Of a stretch of 64,000 nucleotides of DNA, positions 17,812-25,430 are shown piece by piece. This DNA is from Treponema sp. (GTDB lineage Bacteria; Spirochaetota; Spirochaetia; Treponematales; Breznakiellaceae), in assembly GCA_009780855.1 (NCBI GenBank), contig WQZG01000003.1, positions 21,875 to 85,874 on the forward strand, written 5' to 3'. The first letter of the stretch is position 1; every line of letters starts with the position of its first letter. The notes under the pieces are model-generated. The model was not told the DNA's origin. It saw nothing but the letters and a program-made list of their open reading frames with translations, and did not search any database. The position numbers and the translations under genes are program-made.

Positions 17812-17882
17812 GCGGACGTCATATAACGGTATTATCCAAGCTTCCCAAGCTTGTGACGCGGGTTCGACTCCCGTCGTCCGCT
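17812..17882 (+). tRNA. tRNA-Gly (anticodon CCC)
   Basis: The 71-base gene folds as a cloverleaf. The acceptor stem is GCGGACG with CGTCCGC (7 bp), the anticodon stem CAAGC with GCTTG encloses TTCCCAA (anticodon CCC at 17844-17846), and the T-arm is GCGGG-TTCGACT-CCCGT with one G-T pair. The D-arm is weak (three pairs). The discriminator is T and CCA is not encoded. The last 17 bases (17866-17882) recur at 18141-18157 and, with one change, at 20237-20253, which marks this gene as the anchor of the repeats downstream. Confidence 0.9.
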
Positions 17883-17896
17883 AATAAATTCGTAGT

Positions 17897-17940
17897 CTGC
17901 AAAAGAAATTCACTATAATAAAAAAATTATTATATTGCAG
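17897..17940. repeat. AT-rich stem-loop directly after tRNA-Gly
   Basis: CTGCAA (17897-17902) pairs with TTGCAG (17935-17940), and inside it TATAATA pairs with TATTATA around an A-rich loop. It may end the tRNA transcript or border the structured repeat that starts at 17941. Confidence 0.4.
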
Positions 17941-18160
17941 AATAAACCGGGAGTCGAAACGTAGCCGCGGCGTCTGAGGGTATGAAATACCCGAAGAGGC
18001 AAACTGCCATGGATGCCGTGGCACCGCTGAATAGCGGTGCAGTAAATCCTTCCAATCGCCAAACGGCCCGAAGGGACGTATGGCAGTTTAGCGGTGGAGA
18101 CGGTCTGGAGGGAGCTGCCAGGAGGTCAGCGACTAGAAGGGACTCCCGTCGTCCGCTGAA
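17941..18160 (+). repeat. Structured repeat copy A ending in a tRNA-Gly 3' end
   Basis: This 220-base element folds well. The outer arms CGGGAGTC (17948-17955) and GACTCCCG (18141-18148) pair fully. Inside are GGGTAT/ATACCC near 17978-17992, a 10-bp stem from 18001-18010 with 18080-18089, an 8-bp hairpin at 18021-18040, and GCTG/CAGC at 18114-18130. It ends with 17 bases identical to the tRNA-Gly 3' end. A second copy lies at 20114-20256. Several stems differ between copies by paired changes (for example GCTG/CAGC against ACTG/CAGT), which argues for selection on RNA structure. It encodes no convincing protein. The family is not recognised; the strand is assumed from the tRNA. Confidence 0.65.
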
Positions 18161-18231
18161 AAATTTTTACACAACAGAAAACCTTATGTAGAAAAAATTA
18201 TCGAATTGTCAATTATTTTCGAGGGATTTTT

Positions 18232-18423
18232 ATGGATTTGATAGACAGCTTCGCCGATACCAATATCAATTTGGTGAAGATTCCGTATTCCGGCATAGCT
18301 TCATGGTTGCTGATAACACATAGTTTCTGTGAAAATCACCGGCTAATAAAATTAACATTAATTCCTTTTTTTCCGCATTCGTCAAATAGCGAATTTTTTT
18401 ATATGAAAAATATCGTTATTTGA
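18232..18423 (+). CDS. Small open reading frame, 63 residues, doubtful
   Basis: An ATG preceded by GAGGG opens a 63-codon frame with no recognised motif, coding for a hydrophobic and Ser/His-rich peptide. Its end overlaps a long hairpin (18377-18428). It may be a remnant or noise. The rest of 18161-18539 shows no gene that can be supported. Confidence 0.2.
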   Translation: MDLIDSFADTNINLVKIPYSGIASWLLITHSFCENHRLIKLTLIPFFPHSSNSEFFYMKNIVI

Positions 18424-18428
18424 CGAAT
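18377..18428. terminator. Long AT-rich hairpin, probable terminator
   Basis: Arms 18377-18392 and 18413-18428 pair over 16 positions with one mismatch, with an extra five A-T pairs inside, then TTTATTATTAT follows on the plus strand. It could end transcription from either side, or be a small palindromic element. Confidence 0.5.
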
Positions 18429-18539
18429 TTTATTATTATAACAATTAGAAGTATTTGATTGTTTAGCCATATATTTTGATCCCATCTCTTGTCACTTTTT
18501 GTTCAAGTGTTAAATCGTCCATACGATTTAATATCTGCT

Positions 18540-19103
18540 TCAACCAATTTCGCTGAGTCTGTCACAAGTAAAATTCGGGATTTCCTGCGGTGTCCTGGGT
18601 TCCTGGTTTTTGTGCATACCGGTCCTGTGTCTGATTGTCCTCATTCCGATTGCTTTTGCCGGAATTATGTCCTTGTCAATGCGGCGGCCGATCATGACGC
18701 TTTGGGCGGGGAGGCAGCCGCATTTGTTCAATACTGCTTCAAAGTACCGCAGGTCCGGTTTGGTAATTTGGTAGTTTTCCTGGGTCTCTGTAAATTTAAA
18801 ATACTGCAGCAGATTTTCGTTTTGCAGAAATAGTTTAAGTGCCTGCCCGTATTGGCCCATTATACCGATTTTATATTGTTTGGAATATTTTATTAGAAAA
18901 TCTTTTATCCCGTCCATCAGTTTTAAACCGCTGTTGAGATTTTTTGCTTCTTCTGCGTCGGCCAGGTATTGCGAGGCGGAGTAATCCGGAATATGTTTCT
19001 GAATTGCCGCTGTAATGGCCCTGGCCATATTACGCTCAAATTCAGTTTCGTCCAGGATAACTCCGCCCGCATCAAGAAAAATATTTTTTATAGTTATTTT
19101 CAA
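18540..19103 (-). pseudogene. HAD-family hydrolase, damaged duplicate
   Basis: This 187-codon frame is a near copy of the HAD gene at 20229-20924. It lacks 35 residues in frame (the part between A-E-E-A and N-L-N), a deletion flanked in the intact copy by the 8-base direct repeat GCTTCTTC. The motif IV aspartate of I-G-D-R-I-D is changed to I-G-R-R-I-D, removing a magnesium ligand. The ATG start of the intact copy is also lost, leaving TTG without a good ribosome-binding site. The motif I D-A-G-G-V-I-L-D remains. These changes suggest a non-functional copy, although the frame is still open. Confidence 0.65.
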
Positions 19104-19158
19104 AAAGCACTTGATAAATGAATAGTAATATTTTATTATAACTGTTAAGGAAGATAAT

Positions 19159-19779
19159 ATGAATGTATTTTTATATGTACTTGATACGCTGGCGGATTGG
19201 GAAATAAGTTATCTTACATCAGAAATAAACAGCGGAAGATATTTAAAGAAGAATATTGAAAAACCAAAAATTATTAAAATTGGAAAAAATCTAAAGTCAA
19301 TTAAAACAATGGGGGGAATGGAAATAACTCCTGACATTTGCGTTAAAGACATTAAGGCCCGGGAAGGTGATTTACTTATACTGCCCGGAGCAGATACCTG
19401 GCTGAATGGAGATAATAATGAGATTTTAAATTTTGTAAATGAAAATGTAAATTCAAATTTAACAATCGCAGCAATTTGCGGTGCAACAATCGGTTTGGCT
19501 AATATTGGTTTCTTAAATGAAATAAAACATACAAGCAATAGTTTGGATTATTTAAAAATGATATGTCCGAATTATAAAGGTGAAAAATATTTTTGCAATC
19601 AACCGATCGTTATCTGCAATAATATAATAACTGCTACAGGTTTGGCGCCATTGGAGTTTACATATGAAAAATTAAAAAAGGTTAATATTATGGAGAGTAA
19701 TACCATTGAAGCATGGTATTATTTATATAAAACAAGGGAAGATAAATATTTTTTTGAATTATTGGAATCAATTAAATAA
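19159..19779 (+). CDS. DJ-1/PfpI-family protein
   Basis: This 206-residue protein has the DJ-1/PfpI fold: a start M-N-V-F-L-Y-V-L-D-T, a D-L-L-I-L-P-G-A-D-T-W strand near residue 75, and the nucleophile elbow A-A-I-C-G-A-T near 112 with its conserved cysteine. A His follows about 20 residues later, as in related glutamine-amidotransferase-like enzymes. Such proteins act as deglycases, chaperones or proteases; the reaction here is unknown. An AAGGAAG stands before the ATG. The gene is much more AT-rich than the core genes of the window and sits inside the tRNA-anchored island. Confidence 0.85.
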   Translation: MNVFLYVLDTLADWEISYLTSEINSGRYLKKNIEKPKIIKIGKNLKSIKTMGGMEITPDICVKDIKAREGDLLILPGADTWLNGDNNEILNFVNENVNSNLTIAAICGATIGLANIGFLNEIKHTSNSLDYLKMICPNYKGEKYFCNQPIVICNNIITATGLAPLEFTYEKLKKVNIMESNTIEAWYYLYKTREDKYFFELLESIK

Positions 19780-19903
19780 AAATTATAAAGTGAAGTTATT
19801 TCATTTATTTCAAAAATTATATACAAGTTTGTTTTACACACAACCTAATGGCTCATTTCTATTGAACGCCGCATCAGAGGGGCTATGGTTAGATTTAACG
19901 TGA

Positions 19904-20062
19904 GGCATCGCGATTATAGCACCTGATGCATATAAACATGAAAAAAATATTCTTTTTAAAAATAGAAAACGTTCTCACTTAGAAACTGATTCGGTCGAAA
20001 ATTGGAAAATAAATGTTTTTTCATTAATAAAAAAAAATAAAAAATATATTGATCATAAATAG
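19904..20062 (+). pseudogene. Possible remnant of a coding region
   Basis: A frame following a TGA at 19901-19903 runs to TAG at 20060-20062 and encodes about 52 residues with protein-like composition (I-A-P-D-A-Y-K-H-E, then a Lys-rich end), but it has no start codon with a ribosome-binding site. It may be the 3' end of a lost gene. An inverted repeat GCATCAG/CTGATGC spans about 19871-19927. The rest of 19780-20113 shows no supported gene. Confidence 0.25.
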
Positions 20063-20113
20063 TTATATTTAGGATATGGAATACATCTTTTAACAGATAT
20101 TTTTATATAGCCG

Positions 20114-20256
20114 GATAAACCAGAAGTCAAAACAGAGCCGCGGTTCCGTAGGTATGTAAATACCCGTAAGAACGTATGGCAGTTTCGTGGCTGAGACGAC
20201 CTGGAGGGAACTGAAAGGAAGTCAGTGATCAGAAGAGACTCCAGTCGTCCGCTGAA
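20114..20256 (+). repeat. Structured repeat copy B ending in a tRNA-Gly 3' end
   Basis: This 143-base copy matches the element at 17941-18160 but lacks the 5' arm and loop of its long internal stem (the part matching 18001-18079). GGTAT/ATACC and ACTG/CAGT stems are kept with compensatory differences. The outer arms are weaker here (6 of 8 pairs). It ends at 20237-20253 with 16 of the 17 bases of the tRNA-Gly 3' end. Its last part overlaps the 3' end of the HAD gene on the opposite strand and encodes that protein's last residues. Confidence 0.65.
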
Positions 20257-20924
20257 ATTTCACCAAGTCTGTCACAGGTAAAATCCGGAATTTCCTGCGG
20301 TGTTCTGGGTTCCTGGTTTTTGTGCATGCCGGTCCTGTGTCTGATCGTCCTCATTCCGATTGTTTTTGCCGGAATTATGTCCTTATCGATACGGTCGCCG
20401 ATCATGACGCTTTGAGCGGGGAGGCAGCCGCATTTATTCAATACAGCTTCAAAGTACCGCGGGTCCGGTTTTGTAATTTGGAAATTTTCCTGGGTCTCGG
20501 TAAATTTAAAATACTGCAGCAGATTTTCGTTTTGCAGAAATAGTTTAAGTGCCTGCCCGTATTGGCCCAGTATACCGATTTTATATTGTTTGGAATATTT
20601 TATTAGAAAATCTTTTATCCCGTCCATCAGTTTCAAACCGCTGTTGAGATTTTCTGCTTCTTCATTTTTAATGTTCCTTTTGGTTACGTTAAACTCATCA
20701 ATATTTTTTATGTACTTAAATAAAATGTAATCATAAATATTTGGGACGAATCTGTAAACAGCTTCTTCTGCGTCAGCCAGGTATTGCGAGGCGGAGTAAT
20801 CTGGAATATGTTTCTGAATTGCCGCAGTAATGGCCCTGGCCATATTACGCTCAAATTCAGTTTCGTCCAGGATAACCCCGCCCGCATCAAGAAAAATATT
20901 TTTTATTTCCTTAAAATTATTCAT
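20229..20924 (-). CDS. HAD-family hydrolase
   Basis: This 231-residue protein is an intact HAD phosphatase-like hydrolase. Motif I is L-D-A-G-G-V-I-L-D (residues 12-20), with Gly in place of the usual second Asp. Motif II is the G-I-L-G-Q-Y-G region, motif III a Lys in T-K-P-D, and motif IV I-G-D-R-I-D-K-D. The helical cap lies between about 30 and 90. The substrate is unknown. The last seven residues (A-D-D-W-S-L-F) are encoded by the structured repeat, so repeat insertion replaced the original gene end. The damaged copy at 18540-19103 suggests duplication of a repeat-plus-HAD unit. Confidence 0.85.
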   Translation of the reverse strand: MNNFKEIKNIFLDAGGVILDETEFERNMARAITAAIQKHIPDYSASQYLADAEEAVYRFVPNIYDYILFKYIKNIDEFNVTKRNIKNEEAENLNSGLKLMDGIKDFLIKYSKQYKIGILGQYGQALKLFLQNENLLQYFKFTETQENFQITKPDPRYFEAVLNKCGCLPAQSVMIGDRIDKDIIPAKTIGMRTIRHRTGMHKNQEPRTPQEIPDFTCDRLGEISADDWSLF

Positions 20925-21128
20925 TGGCTTTTGAATCCTTATTTATAAAGACAATATTACAGGATTTTTTTCTTTTTACCTAATGTTATTGAATGGAAAT
21001 TAAACGTATCATTATCACCTGATATAATAATTTTTTCGTAATCTATTATTGTAAAGACTTTTATTAATATTTTCTTTGAAATTTATTTTATCCATTTATT
21101 TCTCCGGTAAATTCATTATATCCCATGT

Positions 21129-21155
21129 GGACTTAAAGTCCAAGTGAGGTATAAT
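21129..21155 (+). promoter_or_regulatory. Promoter with internal palindrome before the AddA-type gene
   Basis: A consensus -10 TATAAT lies at 21150-21155, only 7 bases before the ATG at 21163, so transcription should begin at or next to the start codon. A perfect palindrome GGACTTAAAGTCC (21129-21141) occupies the spacer and may be an operator. The -35 is poor. The remaining bases of 20925-21128 are AT-rich with no gene seen. Confidence 0.5.
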
Positions 21156-21162
21156 ACTGTAA

Positions 21163-24100
21163 ATGGATAATGAACAGGAACTTGCAGTAACACTACGTAA
21201 AAACGGGATTATTACGGCCGGCGCGGGATCGGGCAAAACCATGGTGCTGGCTAACCGTTATGTTTGGCTGTTAACCGGGAGCGGGGAAGATCTAAATCCT
21301 GATGAAATTCTTGCCCTTACATTTACCAATAAAGCTGTCAGCGAAATGTACAACCGCATTTACAGGATTCTGCTTGAAAAAGCGGTTAATACTGACGGAA
21401 AAAACCCGGCGGGACAATTGGCTGCAAGGGCGCTTAACAATTTTTACAGGGCCCGTATTTCTACCCTGGATTCGTTCTCCGCAAACATTGCCCGCATTGC
21501 CGCTCCCCGTTACGGCATCAGCCCGGATTTTAAAAATGACGATTTGGCGTTAAAGAACCTTGCCCGGGAAGCCGCCCTGCAATTTGTCCTTGATAACAGG
21601 GAAACCGCGGCAATCAGGCAGCTATTGCCTGACCATAAAATCAGAAGTATCGCAGAAGGGTTATTTGCGGAAGCAGTTCTTAAATACAGTCCGGTCTCCA
21701 GTCCGCTGGATCTGGATAAATTTCTTTTAACGCAAAAAATATTTATAAAGGAACATTGGCATAAAAAAATCAAATCGATGGAAGAAGTAATTTCCAATCT
21801 TAAAAATGCCCTGCGCGAGCTTGATGAAACCCAAATTTCCAAAAGTTTTCCCAGGTCGCTCAATGTTATTTTATGCGGAAATGCGCTGCCGGCAGTTCCG
21901 GACATTGATCCTCTTTTGGAAATTGATAATTTTAATATAACAGCGGAAGAAGATTCCGATCCTGTCAGACAGAATGTGCGGCAGCAAATTAAAAACTATT
22001 TTGATTATTATTCCGGCCTTGCCGCGGTTAATATGTCCGGCAACTATGGTGAGGCATACGCCGATCTCAAGGAAAACTTCCGTTGTTTTAAAGGTACAAA
22101 CAATGACGGTCTGTTCCATGAACTGCGGTCCATCGCAAATTATTGTCTTAATTTTGGCCTCTGCGGCGGAGTGTATGAGCTTTTAAAAATTTTCCAGGCA
22201 GAATTCAATAATGCAAAAAGAACAAATTCGATATTAAGTTTTAATGATATTGCCCATTTGGCGGCAGATGCCCTTAAAGATCATCCGGACATAAGGAAAG
22301 TTTACAAGGATTCCGTAAAAATGATCCTGATTGACGAGTTCCAGGACAACAACGCGCTCCAGAGGGATTTGGTTTATCTGTTGGCCGAAAAATCCGGCCG
22401 AACAGAAAAAAGTATTCCTTCCGCTGATGAACTGGAAAACAACCGCCTGTTTTTTGTTGGTGACGAAAAGCAGTCCATCTACCGTTTCCGGGGCGCTGAT
22501 GTGGCTGTTTTCCGCACATTGGGAAAGGACTTGTTTAAGGGCCGGCGCAACGGCGGGCAGGAGAGCGGCTTTGATGGCGCGTCCGGAAGCGGCATTAGCC
22601 TTGTTCATAATTACCGTTCCTCGCCCGTTCTGATTAACGCGTTTAATCACATTTTTGATAAAATTTTTTTAACTGCGCGTCCGGAATTATCAGGACAGCC
22701 GGATTTGGCCGGGCAGCCGGATTCATCTGATATTCCGGATTATGAAGCCGTTTATGTTCCCGCACTCCCGCCGGAAGACTCTGAGCAATATTATCCGGAA
22801 GCCAAACCTCCGGTGCATTTTTGTTTTCTCGACAGCGATGAACTGCCCGATGATGATTACAGCGGAATTAAATCCTATGATTTGGAAGCCATTTATATAG
22901 CAAAAAAAATTCGGGACCTTATTGATTCGGGAGAAAAAGTTCCCAGAAGACGTACGGTTTACGGTACTGTAAACGGGACTGCAGGCGGGACCGCAAACGG
23001 TATTGAATGGACACCGTGCGTCCCCGGCGATTTCGCGGTTCTGCAGCGATCCTATACCCATCAAAGCAGCCTGGAAAAATACTTTAGGGAATTCGGAATA
23101 CCCTGCAGTACCGACAGGCCTTCCGGTCTTTTTAATGACTCCCCGGTTTTGGATATGCGTGCCTATCTGCGTCTGCTGGTTTATCCCGGCGACCGGATTG
23201 CTTATGCGGCGCTTATCCGTTCGCCGTTCATGCGTTTAAGTGATAATTGCCTTGCCGTTTGCATGTTAAGCAAAAACCCGGATCCCTTTACCGAAGAAAA
23301 CGACGAACTAATACCGGAAGACGAGCTGCAGTCCTATCGCCGGGCCAGAGATCGTTACCGGGCAATGCGGGAGGCAAGCCGCGTTCTTCCGGTTACCGGT
23401 TTATTAATAAAGTTATGGTATGAAGAAGGCTATTGTTACGAGACTTTATGGACACAATCCGCGCAGGTATACGAAAATTTATTTGATATGTTCTTTGGCC
23501 TGGCTTCTGATTCCGACGCGCGCGGCAATAACCTGGCCGAATTTATCGATTACCTGGAAGATGTAATTAACAGGGAAGAGAAACCTGACGATAAAGATAT
23601 TCCCGGCGAAGGGGAACCCGGGGTTAAAATAATGTCCATTCACAAGGCCAAGGGCCTGGAATTTCCTTTTGTATTTATTTATAACGCCGCCAAAGCCGCA
23701 AATTTCCGAAGAGCCGGCGGGCTTGTAAATTTCCATCCGCTCTGCGGCCCTATATTTGATTTGCCCGCGGCTGACGAATTGCCGGCCGGAGGAAATTTTT
23801 TACGGGAAGTATTTCAAAGGGAAGAAAAACAAAAAGAACTTGCGGAACTGCGCCGCCTGCTATACGTGGCCATGACCAGAGCGGAGTATCAGGTATATCT
23901 TACCTTTACTTTGCCCGGAGAAACCATAGAAAAAATCAAAAACCGCGATACTCAGTATTTTTATACACAGGAAAGCGGCACCTTTTTGAAACTTCTTATG
24001 CCGGTATTTAATACCTGTCCGCCGGAACTTTATGTTTTGGAATCCATTCCTGTTACATCCGGACAAGATTCTGTCCGGCATGAAAATACCAGACATAACA

Positions 24101-24852
24101 ATGTCAGACATGACAATGCCGGATATACCGCGGGTGAGACAATAACAGAGCGCCAAAAAAATTCAGCTTTGATCGCTTCCTCTTTTTATGACAGCGCTGC
24201 AATAATTCCGCAGGGAGAAGCATTCCCTGGCAGTATTGAGGCGGGCAGACTGCGTTATGAAACTTTTGATGCCGCAGCAGGAATTTCTGTCTCTTTAAAT
24301 ACCCAGCCGGAAAATGATTCGGATATTTCCGCGCAGATAAATCCGGCGGACTTTGGCAGTTTTGTCCACGAAGTACTTGAAGCAAGGCTTAAAGGGCAGG
24401 AGCCAAAGGTTTCGCAAAAAATTCAGTCCGCGGCGGGCAGCGAAAAAGCACTGCTGTTATTGCAGGCACAGGCCATGGGAATGGCTGATTTATTTTTTGA
24501 CTCGGTATTGGGGAAGCGGTTTATGCTTTCAATAAATCATGAAACTGAATTTCCGGTTATTACTTCGGTTGTCATAAACGGCAAACCTGTTGCCATAACA
24601 GGCAGGATGGATCTTTTTTTTGAAGAAGAGAATGAGATAGTAATCGTTGATTTTAAAACAGACAAAATTAAGAACCCAGAGGATCATTACGGCCAAATGG
24701 CGGCTTACTACAGGGCGGCCGTTGATATTTTTAATAAGCCGGTTTCAGTCTGGCTGTTCTATCTGCGCAGGGATGAGACAGCCGGCAACGCAGTAAATGT
24801 TACTGATAAAATACGGGACCTGCCGCTTGAGGAAATGGCAGCACGGGTGTAA
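21163..24852 (+). CDS. addA: AddA/RecB-type UvrD helicase with PD-(D/E)XK nuclease domain
   Basis: This 1229-residue enzyme should unwind and degrade DNA ends for recombination repair. Walker A A-G-A-G-S-G-K-T is at 19-26. Helicase motifs follow in order: D-S-F-S-A, I-D-E-F-Q-D (Walker B, near 390), V-G-D-E-K-Q-S-I-Y-R-F-R-G, I-M-S-I-H-K-A-K-G-L-E-F-P and Y-V-A-M-T-R-A. The C-terminal nuclease has F-G-S-F-V-H, G-R-M-D (near 1147) and V-D-F-K-T-D-K (near 1163). No addB partner is in the window. Three short runs of degenerate repeats lie in linkers (22681-22743, 22962-23002, 24073-24126). The start codon has no ribosome-binding site. Confidence 0.88.
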   Translation: MDNEQELAVTLRKNGIITAGAGSGKTMVLANRYVWLLTGSGEDLNPDEILALTFTNKAVSEMYNRIYRILLEKAVNTDGKNPAGQLAARALNNFYRARISTLDSFSANIARIAAPRYGISPDFKNDDLALKNLAREAALQFVLDNRETAAIRQLLPDHKIRSIAEGLFAEAVLKYSPVSSPLDLDKFLLTQKIFIKEHWHKKIKSMEEVISNLKNALRELDETQISKSFPRSLNVILCGNALPAVPDIDPLLEIDNFNITAEEDSDPVRQNVRQQIKNYFDYYSGLAAVNMSGNYGEAYADLKENFRCFKGTNNDGLFHELRSIANYCLNFGLCGGVYELLKIFQAEFNNAKRTNSILSFNDIAHLAADALKDHPDIRKVYKDSVKMILIDEFQDNNALQRDLVYLLAEKSGRTEKSIPSADELENNRLFFVGDEKQSIYRFRGADVAVFRTLGKDLFKGRRNGGQESGFDGASGSGISLVHNYRSSPVLINAFNHIFDKIFLTARPELSGQPDLAGQPDSSDIPDYEAVYVPALPPEDSEQYYPEAKPPVHFCFLDSDELPDDDYSGIKSYDLEAIYIAKKIRDLIDSGEKVPRRRTVYGTVNGTAGGTANGIEWTPCVPGDFAVLQRSYTHQSSLEKYFREFGIPCSTDRPSGLFNDSPVLDMRAYLRLLVYPGDRIAYAALIRSPFMRLSDNCLAVCMLSKNPDPFTEENDELIPEDELQSYRRARDRYRAMREASRVLPVTGLLIKLWYEEGYCYETLWTQSAQVYENLFDMFFGLASDSDARGNNLAEFIDYLEDVINREEKPDDKDIPGEGEPGVKIMSIHKAKGLEFPFVFIYNAAKAANFRRAGGLVNFHPLCGPIFDLPAADELPAGGNFLREVFQREEKQKELAELRRLLYVAMTRAEYQVYLTFTLPGETIEKIKNRDTQYFYTQESGTFLKLLMPVFNTCPPELYVLESIPVTSGQDSVRHENTRHNNVRHDNAGYTAGETITERQKNSALIASSFYDSAAIIPQGEAFPGSIEAGRLRYETFDAAAGISVSLNTQPENDSDISAQINPADFGSFVHEVLEARLKGQEPKVSQKIQSAAGSEKALLLLQAQAMGMADLFFDSVLGKRFMLSINHETEFPVITSVVINGKPVAITGRMDLFFEEENEIVIVDFKTDKIKNPEDHYGQMAAYYRAAVDIFNKPVSVWLFYLRRDETAGNAVNVTDKIRDLPLEEMAARV

Positions 24853-24873
24853 AAAACTAACCATTGCGACTTA

Positions 24874-24902
24874 TTGTTTTTTCTCCTTTTTTGGTATATA
24901 AT
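24874..24902 (+). promoter_or_regulatory. Promoter of the envelope/cyclase operon
   Basis: TTGTTT (24874-24879), 17 bases, then TATAAT (24897-24902). The ATG at 24910 follows after 7 bases with no ribosome-binding site, so the mRNA is probably leaderless. Confidence 0.6.
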
Positions 24903-24909
24903 CGCCTAA

Positions 24910-25428
24910 ATGAAAAATATCTTAATCCTGTGTTTTATTTTCCTGTTTACAGCTTTTCTTTCTGCACAGACCGCAGATAAACTGGAAGAACTCCTTGCAA
25001 GCCCCGTTATAAATTACGAACAGGCGGCCTGGCTTGCGCTTGAAGCGGCAGATATCTGGGACGTCTCCGGCAAGGAAGCCGCGCCGGATTCCTGGGAGTC
25101 TTTTGTTGTCGCCGGTGAACAGCAATGGCTTCCCGCCGGAACAGAGAGCACAGACAATGCCAGGCTTGATACGGTTTCGATGCTGTTAATGCGATCTTTT
25201 GGATTAAAGGGCGGACTTTTTTATTCTTTACTGCCAAATCCCCATTACGCTTACCGTGAACTTGTTTACCGCGGGATTATCCAGGGCAGAGCCGATCCCG
25301 CAATGGATGTTTCCGGCAGTATGATGGTATTCATGGTTAACGGAATTCTTGCCGGACTGGAAACAGGGGATTGGTCTCCGGTTATTTCTGTCAAACCCAG
25401 GGGCCTTATCAATAAAACGGAGAACTGA
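24910..25428 (+). CDS. Exported protein of unknown function
   Basis: This 172-residue protein begins with a clear signal peptide (hydrophobic residues 4-17, cleavage after L-S-A before Q-T-A). The mature part has a Trp-rich helix-like region and an R-E-L-V-Y-R-G-I-I-Q-G-R-A-D-P segment. No family is recognised. It starts the operon that continues with an outer-membrane-like protein, a FecR protein and a CHASE2 cyclase, so a role in envelope sensing is plausible. Confidence 0.7.
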   Translation: MKNILILCFIFLFTAFLSAQTADKLEELLASPVINYEQAAWLALEAADIWDVSGKEAAPDSWESFVVAGEQQWLPAGTESTDNARLDTVSMLLMRSFGLKGGLFYSLLPNPHYAYRELVYRGIIQGRADPAMDVSGSMMVFMVNGILAGLETGDWSPVISVKPRGLINKTEN

Positions 25429-25430
25429 TA

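Noticed and set aside
17941-18160. Resemblance of the structured repeat to a group I intron (GACTAGA segment near its 3' end, guide-like pairing with the tRNA)
   Set aside because: The partner strand for the P7 pairing was not found downstream, the tRNA is complete without splicing, and known intron insertion in tRNA is in the anticodon loop.
17982-18191. 69-codon frame inside structured repeat copy A
   Set aside because: It overlaps paired stems, is not kept in copy B and has Arg-rich, non-protein-like composition.
19837-19927. Possible integron attC site (GTTAGAT overlapping ATTTAAC, with GCATCAG/CTGATGC arms)
   Set aside because: The core sites are in the wrong order and spacing, the inner arms do not pair, and no integron integrase or cassette array is present.
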